Notes: generated from the letters alone by a model not told the origin. 30,058 nucleotides of DNA from Lachnospiraceae bacterium (GCA_024691045.1 JAILOC010000101.1:1-30058); one strand, 5' to 3'. Counted from the first letter of the stretch, positions 1-8,496 are shown. Numbers and translations: made by a program.

Positions 1-594
1 AGGCTTCTCGATCATGGTCTCGCTGATAACGGTTCCGTTATCGAGCATATCCTTGAGGTTAACAAGGCAGCAGTTGTGCATATGCTGCGCAAAATAATCC
101 GCATCGTGGAAATGAATGAGACCTGCCTCGTGAGCAGCAACAATATCTTCATCAAGAAGGAATCTCTTGGTAATATCCTTACTTACCTCACCTGCCATAT
201 AGTCACGCTGAACGCTGTTAACGGTAGGATTCTTATTGGAATTCTCCTGCTTGACCTCCTCGTTATTGCACTCGATGAGGGACAGGATCTGCTCGTCGGT
301 GGAATTGGACTTACGAACGAGCTGTCTCTTGTATCTATAGGTAATATAAGAGCGGGCTACCGCAAAAGCCCTCTGATTCATGATCTCGTTCTCTACCATA
401 TCCTGGATTTCCTCGACGGAAAGAGATCTGGGAATCCTGGAACACTGAGTAAGCATATTGTCTGAAATGACCTCCATCTGCTTGTCGGTCATTCTCTCGG
501 ACTCGATAACACTTTCGTTAGCCTTTCTGACTGCTGCGGCGATCTTCTCTATGTCGAAAGGCACCTCTGTTCCGCTTCTCTTAATGATTTTCAT
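1..594 (-). CDS. nrdD: Anaerobic (class III) ribonucleoside-triphosphate reductase, N-terminal part, cut by window edge
   Basis: This oxygen-sensitive glycyl-radical enzyme makes dNTPs from NTPs. Only the first 198 codons are in the window; the C-terminal glycyl-radical loop lies outside. Residues 1 to about 95 form an ATP-cone allosteric domain, starting MKIIKRSGTEVPFDIEKI. Residues 159-179 read LIHFHDADYFAQHMHNCCLV, the block typical of NrdD that carries the first active-site cysteine (C175/C176). The ATG at 592-594 is preceded by a good ribosome site (AGGGGAG in the mRNA sense, about 602-607). Transcription starts from its own promoter, overlapped by NrdR-like boxes, and the gene is separated from glgP by a terminator. 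No stop codon or frameshift occurs in the visible part. Confidence 0.93.
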   Translation of the reverse strand, partial: MKIIKRSGTEVPFDIEKIAAAVRKANESVIESERMTDKQMEVISDNMLTQCSRIPRSLSVEEIQDMVENEIMNQRAFAVARSYITYRYKRQLVRKSNSTDEQILSLIECNNEEVKQENSNKNPTVNSVQRDYMAGEVSKDITKRFLLDEDIVAAHEAGLIHFHDADYFAQHMHNCCLVNLKDMLDNGTVISETMIEKP

Positions 595-644
595 TTAAAC
601 TCCCCTGATTTGAACGTTTTTTTATATATTTTCGGCCTGAATTT

Positions 645-660
645 ACTATATATATGGTAT
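645..660. promoter_or_regulatory. NrdR-like box 1 (promoter-distal)
   Basis: The sequence ACTATATATATGGTAT matches the remembered 16-bp NrdR palindrome ACACAATATATTGTGT at 11 of 16 positions. It lies between the nrdD -10 element and the nrdD start. It is exactly 32 bp from box 2, the spacing of about three helical turns that NrdR box pairs usually show. On its own it would be weak; the spacing and target gene carry the call. Confidence 0.6.
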
Positions 661-676
661 AAATTCCCGTTGCCGT

Positions 677-692
677 GCACTACATATTGTAT
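677..692. promoter_or_regulatory. NrdR-like box 2, overlapping the nrdD -10 element
   Basis: The sequence GCACTACATATTGTAT matches the 16-bp NrdR consensus at 12 of 16 positions. It covers the nrdD -10 hexamer (686-691), so a bound repressor would block RNA polymerase. NrdR is the ATP/dATP-sensing repressor of ribonucleotide reductase genes. The nrdR gene is not in this window. Confidence 0.65.
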
Positions 693-715
693 TCCCGTTT
701 TTTATATTTCGTCAA
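686..715 (-). promoter_or_regulatory. nrdD promoter
   Basis: In the minus-strand sense, TTGACG (710-715) is followed after 18 bp by TACAAT (686-691). This gives a leader of about 85 bases before the nrdD ATG. The -10 element lies inside NrdR-like box 2. Confidence 0.7.
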
Positions 716-825
716 GATATTGTGGACAATAATAATTTAAGAATGATTAACATAATTTTTGTGAAAATTGTTCAATAATGCCCGCAAACCCTTGAAAACA
801 CTGGATTCTTTGCCAAGAATGCAAT

Positions 826-853
826 AAAAGACACGGTCTGAGCCGTGTCTTTT
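826..853 (-). terminator. Rho-independent terminator after glgP
   Basis: An 11-bp perfect stem (826-836 with 843-853, AAAAGACACGG against CCGTGTCTTTT) has a six-base loop. A/T tracts on both flanks let it work in either direction. It lies about 90 bases past the glgP stop and upstream of the nrdD promoter, so it most likely ends the ileS-glgP transcript. Confidence 0.85.
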
Positions 854-944
854 ATGATTATGTAAACCTCTATATATTGTGGTTCATAGATTTAAATAAC
901 ACATTTGACCTTTATAACGCCCGTTTCTACGCGGTTTTTTAAAA

Positions 945-3401
945 TCAGGTCAGGTGCCAAATCTCATCATTATACTGCCTGATAGTTCTGTCTGAAGAGA
1001 AGAATCCGGACTTTGCAATGTTAACAAGGCACATTTTTGTCCATCTTTCCCTGTCTTCGTAAGCCGCAAATGCTTCGTCCTTAACCTTGATATAGTCTTC
1101 AAGGTCGATCAAAGTCATGAACCAGTCCTTATTAAGAAGTTCCTTGGAAAGTCTCTCAAGTCTCTCCTTGTCACCGATCTTAAGGAGCTTGGGGCCTGTT
1201 ATGAAGTCAACCGCTGCCTTAATGGTCTTACTCTTCTTGTAGTAATCCTTGGATACGTAATCAGCCTTCTCGTAATGAGCGATGACCTGGTCGGACTTAA
1301 GTCCAAACTCGAAGATGTTTTCTTTTCCGACAAGATCTGCGATCTCTACATTGGCTCCGTCAGCGGTTCCGAGGGTTACGGCTCCGTTAAGCATGAACTT
1401 CATGTTGCCGGTTCCGGATGCTTCCTTGGATGCGGTAGAGATCTGCTCGGATACATCGGATGCCGCGAAGATGAGCTCCGCATTCGATACATTGTAGTTC
1501 TCGATGAAGACGATCTTCATGAGTCCCTTTACATCGGGATCGTTATTGACAACATCGGCAACGGAATTGATGAGCTTGATGGTAAGCTTTGCATTCCTGT
1601 AGCCTGCAGCTGCCTTTGCTCCGAAGATGAACGTTCTCGGAGTGAATTCCATATCGGGATGATCCTTGAGCTCGTTGTACAGATACATGATGTGAAGAAT
1701 GTTCATGAGCTGTCTCTTGTATTCGTGGAGACGCTTTACCTGTACGTCGAAGATTGATCTGGGATCAACATCAATTCCGTTATGCTCGGAGATGTACTGA
1801 GCAAGGCGGACCTTGTTACGGTACTTGATGTTCATGAACTCCTTCTGTGCCTTCTTGTCGTCGGCATAGATGGCAAGCTCGTGAATGTGGGGAAGATCCG
1901 TGATCCACTCGTCTCCGATATGATCGGTGATCCAGTCCGCAAGGAGAGGATTTCCGTGAAGAAGGAATCTTCTCTGTGTGATACCGTTGGTCTTGTTGTT
2001 GAATCTCTCGGGGAACATCTCGTAGAAGTCCCTGAGCTCCTGCTTCTTGAGTATCTCCGTGTGAAGCTCCGCAACACCGTTTACGGAATATCCCGCAACG
2101 ATAGCCATATGTGCCATCTTGACCTGTCCGTCATAGATGATCGCCATCTTGCGGATCTTCTCATCGACGTTAACGCCGGTGTTTGCATACTTTTCCTTGA
2201 TCTGCTCGATGAATCTTCTGTTGATCTCTTCGACGATCTGATAGATCCTGGGAAGAAGTCTGCTGAAGAGTTCGATGGGCCACTTCTCGAGAGCCTCGCT
2301 CATGATGGTGTGGTTGGTGTATGCGCATGTATGCGTCGTTACTTCCCAGGCCTCGTCCCATGTAAGACCGTGATCATCCATAAGGACTCTCATAAGCTCT
2401 GCGATCGCAACGGTGGGATGTGTATCGTTGAGCTGGAAGGTGACCTTCTCATGGAACTTCTTAATATCCTTATGTGAGCGCATGTACTTCTCGACCGCTT
2501 CCTGAACGGATGCGGAAATGAAGAAGTACTGCTGCTTGAGCCTGAGTTCCTTGCCGGCATAGTGGTTGTCGTTGGGATAGAGAACCTCGACGATATTTCT
2601 TGCAAGGTTTTCCTGTTCAACGGATCTCTGGTAATCACCCTTGTCGAAAGCATCGAGCTGGAAACACTCAACGGGCTCGGCATCCCATATCCTGAGGGTG
2701 TTAACGATCCCGTTTCCGTATCCTACGATGGGAATATCGAAGGGTACCGCTCTTACGCACTGATAATCCTTCTGTGTGAAGATTCCTCTTCCGTTCTCAT
2801 CGGTCTGTACATCGACATATCCGCCGAACTTGATGGTCTTGGCATATTCGGGACGGCGAAGCTCGAAGGGATTGCCGTTTGCAAGCCAGTTATCGGGAAC
2901 CTCTACCTGATATCCGTCCTTGATCTTCTGCTTGAACATTCCGTAACGGTAACGGATGCCGCAGCCGTATGCGGGATATCCGAGGGTTGCGAGCGAATCG
3001 AGGAAACATGCCGCAAGTCTTCCGAGACCGCCGTTTCCGAGAGCCGCATCGGGCTCCTGGTCCTCTACGACATTCAGATCGAGTCCCATCTCCTCGCAGG
3101 CTTCCTTAACGGTCTTGTATGCCTGCATATTGATGAGGCTGTTTCCGAGAGCTCTTCCCATGAGAAACTCCATGGACATATAGTAGACCATCTTGGGATC
3201 TTCTTTCTCATATGCTTCCTGAGTTTCGATCCACATATCCATGATCTGATCCTTGATAGCATAGGATACAGCCTGGAAGATCTGTTGGGGAGATGCCTCC
3301 TCCATGGTCTTTCTGAAAAGAGTTTTTACATTGTAATTGACACTTCTTTTGAAAAGCTCTTTATCGAATTTTTCTCTTTTTGTGACTGCTGAATTCTTCA
3401 A
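945..3401 (-). CDS. glgP: Glycogen/starch/alpha-glucan phosphorylase
   Basis: A cytoplasmic PLP enzyme that releases glucose 1-phosphate from the non-reducing ends of alpha-1,4-glucans. At 818 residues it has the usual GT35 length. The PLP site EASGTGNMKFMLNGA is present with the Schiff-base lysine at residue 668, and conserved segments such as DAALGNGGLGRLAACFLDSL (118-137) and FQLNDTHPTVAIAELMR (322-338) are intact. The start is a TTG at 3399-3401. It is supported by a strong GGAGGG ribosome site nine bases upstream and by the lack of a nearer ATG; the next Met is residue 33. The gene follows ileS by 30 bases and probably shares its transcript, ending at the hairpin at 826-853. The pairing with ileS has no obvious metabolic logic. 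Confidence 0.97.
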   Translation of the reverse strand: MKNSAVTKREKFDKELFKRSVNYNVKTLFRKTMEEASPQQIFQAVSYAIKDQIMDMWIETQEAYEKEDPKMVYYMSMEFLMGRALGNSLINMQAYKTVKEACEEMGLDLNVVEDQEPDAALGNGGLGRLAACFLDSLATLGYPAYGCGIRYRYGMFKQKIKDGYQVEVPDNWLANGNPFELRRPEYAKTIKFGGYVDVQTDENGRGIFTQKDYQCVRAVPFDIPIVGYGNGIVNTLRIWDAEPVECFQLDAFDKGDYQRSVEQENLARNIVEVLYPNDNHYAGKELRLKQQYFFISASVQEAVEKYMRSHKDIKKFHEKVTFQLNDTHPTVAIAELMRVLMDDHGLTWDEAWEVTTHTCAYTNHTIMSEALEKWPIELFSRLLPRIYQIVEEINRRFIEQIKEKYANTGVNVDEKIRKMAIIYDGQVKMAHMAIVAGYSVNGVAELHTEILKKQELRDFYEMFPERFNNKTNGITQRRFLLHGNPLLADWITDHIGDEWITDLPHIHELAIYADDKKAQKEFMNIKYRNKVRLAQYISEHNGIDVDPRSIFDVQVKRLHEYKRQLMNILHIMYLYNELKDHPDMEFTPRTFIFGAKAAAGYRNAKLTIKLINSVADVVNNDPDVKGLMKIVFIENYNVSNAELIFAASDVSEQISTASKEASGTGNMKFMLNGAVTLGTADGANVEIADLVGKENIFEFGLKSDQVIAHYEKADYVSKDYYKKSKTIKAAVDFITGPKLLKIGDKERLERLSKELLNKDWFMTLIDLEDYIKVKDEAFAAYEDRERWTKMCLVNIAKSGFFSSDRTIRQYNDEIWHLT

Positions 3402-3431
3402 TTTCAGTCTCCCTCCTTATGAAAAAATTCT

Positions 3432-6400
3432 TTAGCCGATCTTTTCAAGACTGATCGTTACCTTCTCTCCGTTGATATCCCATTCCTTGGAGAACTTGTA
3501 ATCCTTGCCGGATCCGATCTCATCGGCAAGGAGCTTGGTTGAGATCTGTGCCTCGTTCTTCTTGATTATTCCGAGAAGCTTGTCATTTCCGTTAAGTGAG
3601 ATGCGGATGTGATCCATTACCTCGAAGCCGGAATCCTTACGCATGGTCTGGACCTTGGAAACAAGCTCTGCCGCAAAGCCTTCCTCAATGAGCTCCTCTG
3701 TAAGGTTAAGATCGAGGACTACGGTTATGCCGTGATCTTCTGATGCTTCATAGCCTTCCTTTTTGGTCATCTCGATGAGGAGGTCTTCCTTGGCAAGCTC
3801 GATCGCATTTCCGTCTACGTCGAACTTGATGGTACCGTTAGCTTCAAGCTCATCCATTGCGGCATTTCCATCGATCTCTTTGAGGAACTTTTGGATTCCG
3901 CCGAGCTGCTTTCCGTACTTGGGGCCTACGGTCTTGAGCTGGGGCTTGAAGATATAAGTCGTGAACTCTCTTACATCATCCGCGAATACAACTTCCTTGA
4001 CATTGAGCTCTTCCCTGATGATGTCGATATAGAACTCATACAGCTTTTCTTCGCTCTTGATATACATCCTGGAGATGGGCTGGCGGTTCTTGACGGAGCC
4101 TTCGTTTCTGCATGCTCTTCCGAGAACAACGGCATCGAGTACGGTCTCCATCTTCTCTTCGAGTTCCTTATCAATGAGCTTCTCATCGGCCTTCGGATAA
4201 TCGCAGAGGTGAATGCTCTCAGGCGCATCAGCAAAGGAATTCCTTACGATGTTCTGGTAGATGCTCTCCGTCATGAAGGGGATCATGGGAGCAGCTGCCT
4301 TGGCTATGGTAACAAGTGCGGTGTAAAGAGTCATGTAAGCATTGATCTTGTCCTGCTCCATTCCCTTTGCCCAGAACCTCTCACGGCTTCTGCGCACATA
4401 CCAGTTACTCATCTCATCGACGAACTTCTCGAATGCGGCCCCTGCCTCGGGGATCTTGTAATTCTCAAGGTCTGCGTCGACTTCCTTGACACAGCTGTTA
4501 AGCCTTGAAAGAAGCCACTTGTCCATAACGGAAAGCTTGTCATATTCGAGAGTATATTTAGATGCATCGAAGTTATCGATATTTGCATAGAGTACGAAGA
4601 ATGCATAGGTGTTCCAAAGGGTTCCGAGGAACTTTCTCTGACCTTCGATAACGGCGTTCTCGGAGAATCTCTTGGGAAGCCAGGGAGCTGCGCTGGTGTA
4701 GAAGTACCATCTGATCGCATCCGCACCGAACTTGCCGAGAGCCTCCATGGGATCTACGACATTGCCGAGGTGCTTGCTCATCTTGCGGCCTTCCTCATCC
4801 TGTACAAGTCCGAGAACAATGACATTCTCGTAAGGGGACTTGTTGAAAAGAAGGGTTCCTTCAGCCATCAGCGAATAGAACCAGCCTCTCGTCTGATCGA
4901 CTGCCTCGGAAATGAATGCAGCGGGGAACTGCTGCTCGAACAGGTCTTTGTTTTCAAAGGGATAATGGTGCTGGGCAAAGGGCATTGCACCGGAATCAAA
5001 CCAGCAGTCGATAACTTCGGGAACTCTCTTCATGGAGCCTCCGCAGTCGGGACACTTGCAGGTTATATCATCTATGAACGGTCTGTGGAGCTCGATGGTC
5101 CTGGCTCTCTCATCACCGCTCGCATTAAGCAGTTCTTCCCTGGAACCGATGCAGATCCTCTTTCCGCACTCGCACTCCCAGATATTGAGAGGGGTGCCCC
5201 AGTAACGGTTTCTGGAAAGAGCCCAGTCCTGGATGTTCTCAAGCCAGTTTCCGAATCTTCCTGTTCCGATGGATTCGGGCATCCAGTGTACGGTGTTGTT
5301 GTTTCTTACAAGGTCTTCTTTTACGGCAGTGACCTTGATGTACCAGGATTCACGTGCATAGTAAAGAAGGGGAGTGTCGCATCTCCAGCAGAAGGGGTAA
5401 TCGTGCTCGAACTTGGGAGCATCGAAGAGCTGTCCTGCGGCATCCAGATCCTTAAGAACGAGGGGATCGGCATCCTTGACGAACTTTCCTTCGTAAGGAG
5501 TATCGGCGGTCATGTTACCCTTGCCGTCTACGAACTGAACGAAGGGAAGGTCGTATTCACGTCCCACGCGGGAGTCGTCTTCTCCGAATGCGGGAGCGAT
5601 ATGAACGATACCGGTACCGTCGGTCATTGTTACGTAATCATCGACTACGATGTAATGAGCTTTCTTGTGCTGCTTGTCGGCAGCCTTGGCGGCTCCTTCG
5701 AAAAGGGGCTCGTACTCCATTCTCTCGAGGTCTTTACCGACGTACCTTTCAAGAACCTCGTAAGCGGGAGCGTCCTCTTTTGCAAACTTTCCGAGAAGGG
5801 TATCAGCAAGTGCCTCGGCAAGGATATAGGTATATCCGTCAGCTGCCTTGACCTTTACATAGCTCTCGGAAGGGTTGACGCAGAGTGCGACGTTGGAAGG
5901 AAGTGTCCAGGGTGTGGTGGTCCATGCAAGGAAGTAGAAATCTCCGTCCTTGGCCTTGAAACGTACGACTGCGGAGCGCTCCTTTACGGTCTTGTAGCCC
6001 TGAGCTACCTCGTGTGATGAAAGAGGGGTTCCGCATCTGGGGCAGTAAGGCACGATCTTGAAGCCCTTGTAGAGCAGGCCCTTGTCCCAGATGGTCTTGA
6101 GAGCCCACCATTCGGACTCGATATAGTTGTCGTCATAGGTGATGTAGGGATTGTCCATATCGGCCCAGAAACCGATCTTGGAGGAGAATTCCTCCCACAT
6201 TCCCTTATATTTCCATACGGACTCCTTACACTTTCCGATGAAGGGCTCAAGTCCGTAGTCTTCGATCTGCTCCTTGCCGTTGATGCCGAGGAGCTTCTCT
6301 ACCTCGAGCTCAACAGGGAGACCGTGGGTGTCCCATCCCGCTTTTCTGGGGACCTGATATCCCTTCATTGTGCGGTATCTGGGAATCATGTCCTTGATGG

Positions 6401-6587
6401 TCCTGGTCTCTACATGTCCGATATGGGGCTTTCCGTTTGCGGTCGGAGGTCCGTCATAGAATGTATAGACCGGTCCTTCCTTGCGGGAATCAATACTCTT
6501 TCTGAAAATATCGTTCTCATTCCAGAATTTTTCGACTTCAGCTTCCCTCTGAACATGTGAAAGGTCTGAATTAACCTGCTTATACAT
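3432..6587 (-). CDS. ileS: Isoleucyl-tRNA synthetase, long (type 2, eukaryote-like) form
   Basis: Class I synthetase that charges tRNA(Ile). At 1051 residues it is longer than ordinary bacterial IleRS (about 930) and fits the type-2 subfamily. The HIGH motif is at 55-58 (GKPHIGH) and the KMSKS loop reads GRKMSKH (600-606). The editing domain falls around 200-400. Cysteine pairs at 472/474 and 510/512/515 look like metal sites inside the catalytic region. The C-terminal third is the anticodon-binding domain plus the type-2 extension. The ATG at 6585-6587 has a CAGGAGGAA ribosome site. The leader is only about 80 bases with no T-box core. Type-2 IleRS enzymes are known for low mupirocin sensitivity; that phenotype is inferred here. 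Confidence 0.96.
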   Translation of the reverse strand: MYKQVNSDLSHVQREAEVEKFWNENDIFRKSIDSRKEGPVYTFYDGPPTANGKPHIGHVETRTIKDMIPRYRTMKGYQVPRKAGWDTHGLPVELEVEKLLGINGKEQIEDYGLEPFIGKCKESVWKYKGMWEEFSSKIGFWADMDNPYITYDDNYIESEWWALKTIWDKGLLYKGFKIVPYCPRCGTPLSSHEVAQGYKTVKERSAVVRFKAKDGDFYFLAWTTTPWTLPSNVALCVNPSESYVKVKAADGYTYILAEALADTLLGKFAKEDAPAYEVLERYVGKDLERMEYEPLFEGAAKAADKQHKKAHYIVVDDYVTMTDGTGIVHIAPAFGEDDSRVGREYDLPFVQFVDGKGNMTADTPYEGKFVKDADPLVLKDLDAAGQLFDAPKFEHDYPFCWRCDTPLLYYARESWYIKVTAVKEDLVRNNNTVHWMPESIGTGRFGNWLENIQDWALSRNRYWGTPLNIWECECGKRICIGSREELLNASGDERARTIELHRPFIDDITCKCPDCGGSMKRVPEVIDCWFDSGAMPFAQHHYPFENKDLFEQQFPAAFISEAVDQTRGWFYSLMAEGTLLFNKSPYENVIVLGLVQDEEGRKMSKHLGNVVDPMEALGKFGADAIRWYFYTSAAPWLPKRFSENAVIEGQRKFLGTLWNTYAFFVLYANIDNFDASKYTLEYDKLSVMDKWLLSRLNSCVKEVDADLENYKIPEAGAAFEKFVDEMSNWYVRRSRERFWAKGMEQDKINAYMTLYTALVTIAKAAAPMIPFMTESIYQNIVRNSFADAPESIHLCDYPKADEKLIDKELEEKMETVLDAVVLGRACRNEGSVKNRQPISRMYIKSEEKLYEFYIDIIREELNVKEVVFADDVREFTTYIFKPQLKTVGPKYGKQLGGIQKFLKEIDGNAAMDELEANGTIKFDVDGNAIELAKEDLLIEMTKKEGYEASEDHGITVVLDLNLTEELIEEGFAAELVSKVQTMRKDSGFEVMDHIRISLNGNDKLLGIIKKNEAQISTKLLADEIGSGKDYKFSKEWDINGEKVTISLEKIG

Positions 6588-6621
6588 ATTTCCTCCTGTA
6601 AAAAAACAAACCTCCCCCCGG

Positions 6622-6644
6622 AAAAAAAGGAGCGAGGTCCCGCT
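6622..6644 (-). promoter_or_regulatory. Short hairpin plus T-run in the ileS leader
   Basis: In the minus-strand RNA, AGCGGGACCTCGCT (6631-6644) folds into a five-pair stem, including one G-U, with a four-base loop. CC and seven U residues follow. This resembles a weak terminator or pause site between the promoter and the ileS ribosome site. The same segment can pair instead with a GGGGGGAGGT stretch farther downstream. The stem is short, so regulation is speculative. Confidence 0.35.
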
Positions 6645-6671
6645 TCATTAAGATATAAATGCACATATGCG

Positions 6672-6700
6672 ATTTTAGTGTAAAATGGCGGTATTGTCAA
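6672..6700 (-). promoter_or_regulatory. Promoter of the ileS-glgP unit
   Basis: In the minus-strand sense, TTGACA (6695-6700) is separated by 17 bp from TAAAAT (6672-6677). This is close to consensus sigma-A, with transcription starting near 6665. It diverges from the diguanylate cyclase promoter about 20 bp away. Confidence 0.85.
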
Positions 6701-6719
6701 TATTATCGGGGCTTTTGCA

Positions 6720-6748
6720 TTGTTTTTTGAAGTGCGAAAATATATAAT
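6720..6748 (+). promoter_or_regulatory. Candidate promoter of the diguanylate cyclase gene
   Basis: A perfect TATAAT (6743-6748) has a poor -35 element TTGTTT (6720-6725) at 17-bp spacing. It lies about 30 bases upstream of the GTG start at 6780. Confidence 0.5.
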
Positions 6749-6779
6749 ATATGGGGAATTTTTGGAGGGGGTACCAAAA

Positions 6780-8375
6780 GTGGCAAAATCAGATTCTAAA
6801 CCCAGGACGGAAAAGCATAAAAGGTCAAGAAAAGGCACTATTTCGGGACATATGTACGGAGTAGCGATACTTCCCGTCGTTCTTTTTGCCCTTTTCATCA
6901 TCATTGCCGGCATTCCGTTCCTTACCGGCATTCTTTACAATTCCGCGGAAAAAGAGCTGAAAGACGCCTGCATGAGCACACAGCTCCTCATGGACGCCAG
7001 ATACTACGGCGATTACAGGCTGACAGGCAGCGATTCCCTCTATCTCTACAAAGGCGATACGGACATAACCAGCGATTACTCGGTTGTTGACACCATCAAG
7101 GAATCCACCGGGCTGGATATTACGCTATTCTACAAGGATACCCGCATCCTCACCACACTTACGGATGAAAACGGTATCAGGATGGTCGGCACGGGCATTG
7201 CTTCCCAGATCCAGACCGCTGTCTATGTGGAGGGAAAAGAGGCCTTCTATCACAATACGATGATCTTCGGAAAGCCCTATTTCACTTACTATATGCCACT
7301 TGTTTCAAGCCACGGCAATATCCAGGGCATGATCGCAGCGGCGCGTCCCGCATCGGACGTTAACAAGACAATACACACATACATACTGATGCTCATAGCC
7401 ATCGCCGCAGTTCTCACGGCACTTATGATATTCATCGTCATAAGGATAACCAAGCCCATGACCGTCTCAATAGAGAGCATCTTCAAATTCGTCAAGGATG
7501 CTTCTTCCGGTAATGAGACGGCCGTCCTGGACGAACACGTACTGACCCGCCGCGACGAGCTCGGGGAGATCGGCGAAAGTGTTCTTTCCATGCAGAGGTC
7601 CATGAGAAACATGATGGAATCCGATCCGCTCACCGGTCTTTTTAACAGAAGATCCGCACACAGAAAGCTGGGCCCCATCATAAGCAAAGCCAAAAACGGC
7701 TCCGAGAGCTTCTGTATCTGCATAGGTGATATCGACTTCTTCAAATCCGTCAACGACGCATACGGACACGATGCCGGTGACGAGGTTCTCATAAAGGTTG
7801 CGGACACGATCAGGGAGCATATGAAGAATTGCGGCTTCGTCGCAAGATGGGGCGGAGAGGAATTTCTGTTGGTCTTCGACAGGACTAGCCTTATCATGGC
7901 GGAAAATTCCCTCTGGAGCCTGCTCGAGAAAATTCGCGCCATGAAGATCAGATACGACAATTACATCATTCAGGTCACAATGAGCTTCGGCGTGAGCGAA
8001 TGGGACAGACAGCAGAATGTGGACACCCTCATAAAGAGCGCCGACGACAAGCTCTATATCGCCAAGAACATCGGAAGAAACCTGGTCGTCAGCACTACCT
8101 CGGATGAAGAAGAAATGGCCGAAAGCAGTGAGATGTCCGAGATCGACAAGATCCTTATGTCCATAAGCAACGGAGCAAAAGAAGAAATGCCCGGACATCC
8201 TGAAGATGCCGGACATTTCGAAAATCTTTCTGCCAAAGAATTTGAGAATATACTTAACGGTAAAGCCGATGAAGAAGCAGCCGTAGCCGGTGATGACCTT
8301 ATGTCGGGAGGCATAAGCTTTTCTGCGGATTCCTACACGGACGATCCCCTCACCGGAAGCTCTTCCACGAAATAA
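6780..8375 (+). CDS. Membrane-bound diguanylate cyclase (Cache-HAMP-GGDEF)
   Basis: Predicted to make cyclic di-GMP from two GTP. The GTG start at 6780 is chosen because GGAGGGG ends nine bases upstream; a longer in-frame reading from 6720 has no ribosome site and would overlap the promoter. In the resulting 531 residues, a basic N-terminus precedes TM1 (about 27-50), an extracytoplasmic single-Cache-like sensor (about 55-195, with IFGKPYFTYYMPL near 162-174), TM2 (about 201-222), HAMP (223-275) and GGDEF (about 280-440). The GGEEF active loop is at 358-362, after DPLTGLFNRR and the metal-binding GDIDFFK. The usual RxxD product-inhibition site is replaced by KNCG (349-352). About 90 residues of acidic, Ser-rich tail follow the GGDEF domain. 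It is the only plus-strand gene and is followed by a terminator. Confidence 0.93.
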   Translation: MAKSDSKPRTEKHKRSRKGTISGHMYGVAILPVVLFALFIIIAGIPFLTGILYNSAEKELKDACMSTQLLMDARYYGDYRLTGSDSLYLYKGDTDITSDYSVVDTIKESTGLDITLFYKDTRILTTLTDENGIRMVGTGIASQIQTAVYVEGKEAFYHNTMIFGKPYFTYYMPLVSSHGNIQGMIAAARPASDVNKTIHTYILMLIAIAAVLTALMIFIVIRITKPMTVSIESIFKFVKDASSGNETAVLDEHVLTRRDELGEIGESVLSMQRSMRNMMESDPLTGLFNRRSAHRKLGPIISKAKNGSESFCICIGDIDFFKSVNDAYGHDAGDEVLIKVADTIREHMKNCGFVARWGGEEFLLVFDRTSLIMAENSLWSLLEKIRAMKIRYDNYIIQVTMSFGVSEWDRQQNVDTLIKSADDKLYIAKNIGRNLVVSTTSDEEEMAESSEMSEIDKILMSISNGAKEEMPGHPEDAGHFENLSAKEFENILNGKADEEAAVAGDDLMSGGISFSADSYTDDPLTGSSSTK

Positions 8376-8468
8376 ATCCCTCTCCTATCCGCCCTCTTCA
8401 CCGAAACCGTCGGTGGCCGGGACGTAGCACGGTTACAGGATCTATCTTTGAACTTTATATCGGACCAA

Positions 8469-8496
8469 AAAACGGAAACCTTAAGGTTTCCGTTTT
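8469..8496. terminator. Bidirectional terminator between converging genes
   Basis: A perfect 14-base inverted repeat (AAAACGGAAACCTT and its complement) has T/A runs on both sides. It can stop the plus-strand cyclase transcript and the minus-strand operon ending in the EamA gene. It overlaps the EamA stop codon (8495-8497). The region 8376-8468 holds no gene, only a small six-pair hairpin near 8399-8415. Confidence 0.88.

Larger units (their letters stand above)
595..944. other. Intergenic region between glgP and nrdD
   Basis: This 350-base AT-rich gap holds no convincing gene on either strand. From the glgP side it contains a terminator hairpin (826-853), then the nrdD promoter (686-715) and two NrdR-like operators (645-660 and 677-692), then the nrdD ribosome site. 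The stretch 854-944 just after the glgP stop shows only weak inverted repeats. Confidence 0.7.

Noticed and set aside
867..882. A third NrdR-like sequence (12 of 16 matches) between glgP and the terminator.
   Set aside because: It is about 190 bp from the box pair, on the far side of the terminator, has no partner at helical spacing and lies in AT-rich DNA where such matches arise easily.
1275..3392. Long plus-strand open frames opposite glgP, such as 1782-2477 and 2562-3392.
   Set aside because: They are antisense shadows of a clear phosphorylase gene, have no ribosome sites and show no recognisable domain.
4770..6017. A 415-codon plus-strand open frame opposite ileS.
   Set aside because: It lies wholly within the synthetase on the other strand. 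Its composition follows from that codon use, and no family motif is seen.
6720..6779. An upstream TTG start extending the diguanylate cyclase by 20 residues.
   Set aside because: The TTG is part of the likely -35 region and has no ribosome site, while the GTG at 6780 has GGAGGGG at ideal distance.
8397..8440. A stretch after the diguanylate cyclase gene (GGTGG, GGGACG, AGC, GGTTAC) that resembles pieces of a c-di-GMP-I (GEMM) riboswitch.
   Set aside because: The conserved first half of the aptamer is missing, the segment is under 50 bases, and it lies downstream of the gene just before a terminator with nothing to regulate. Most likely chance.
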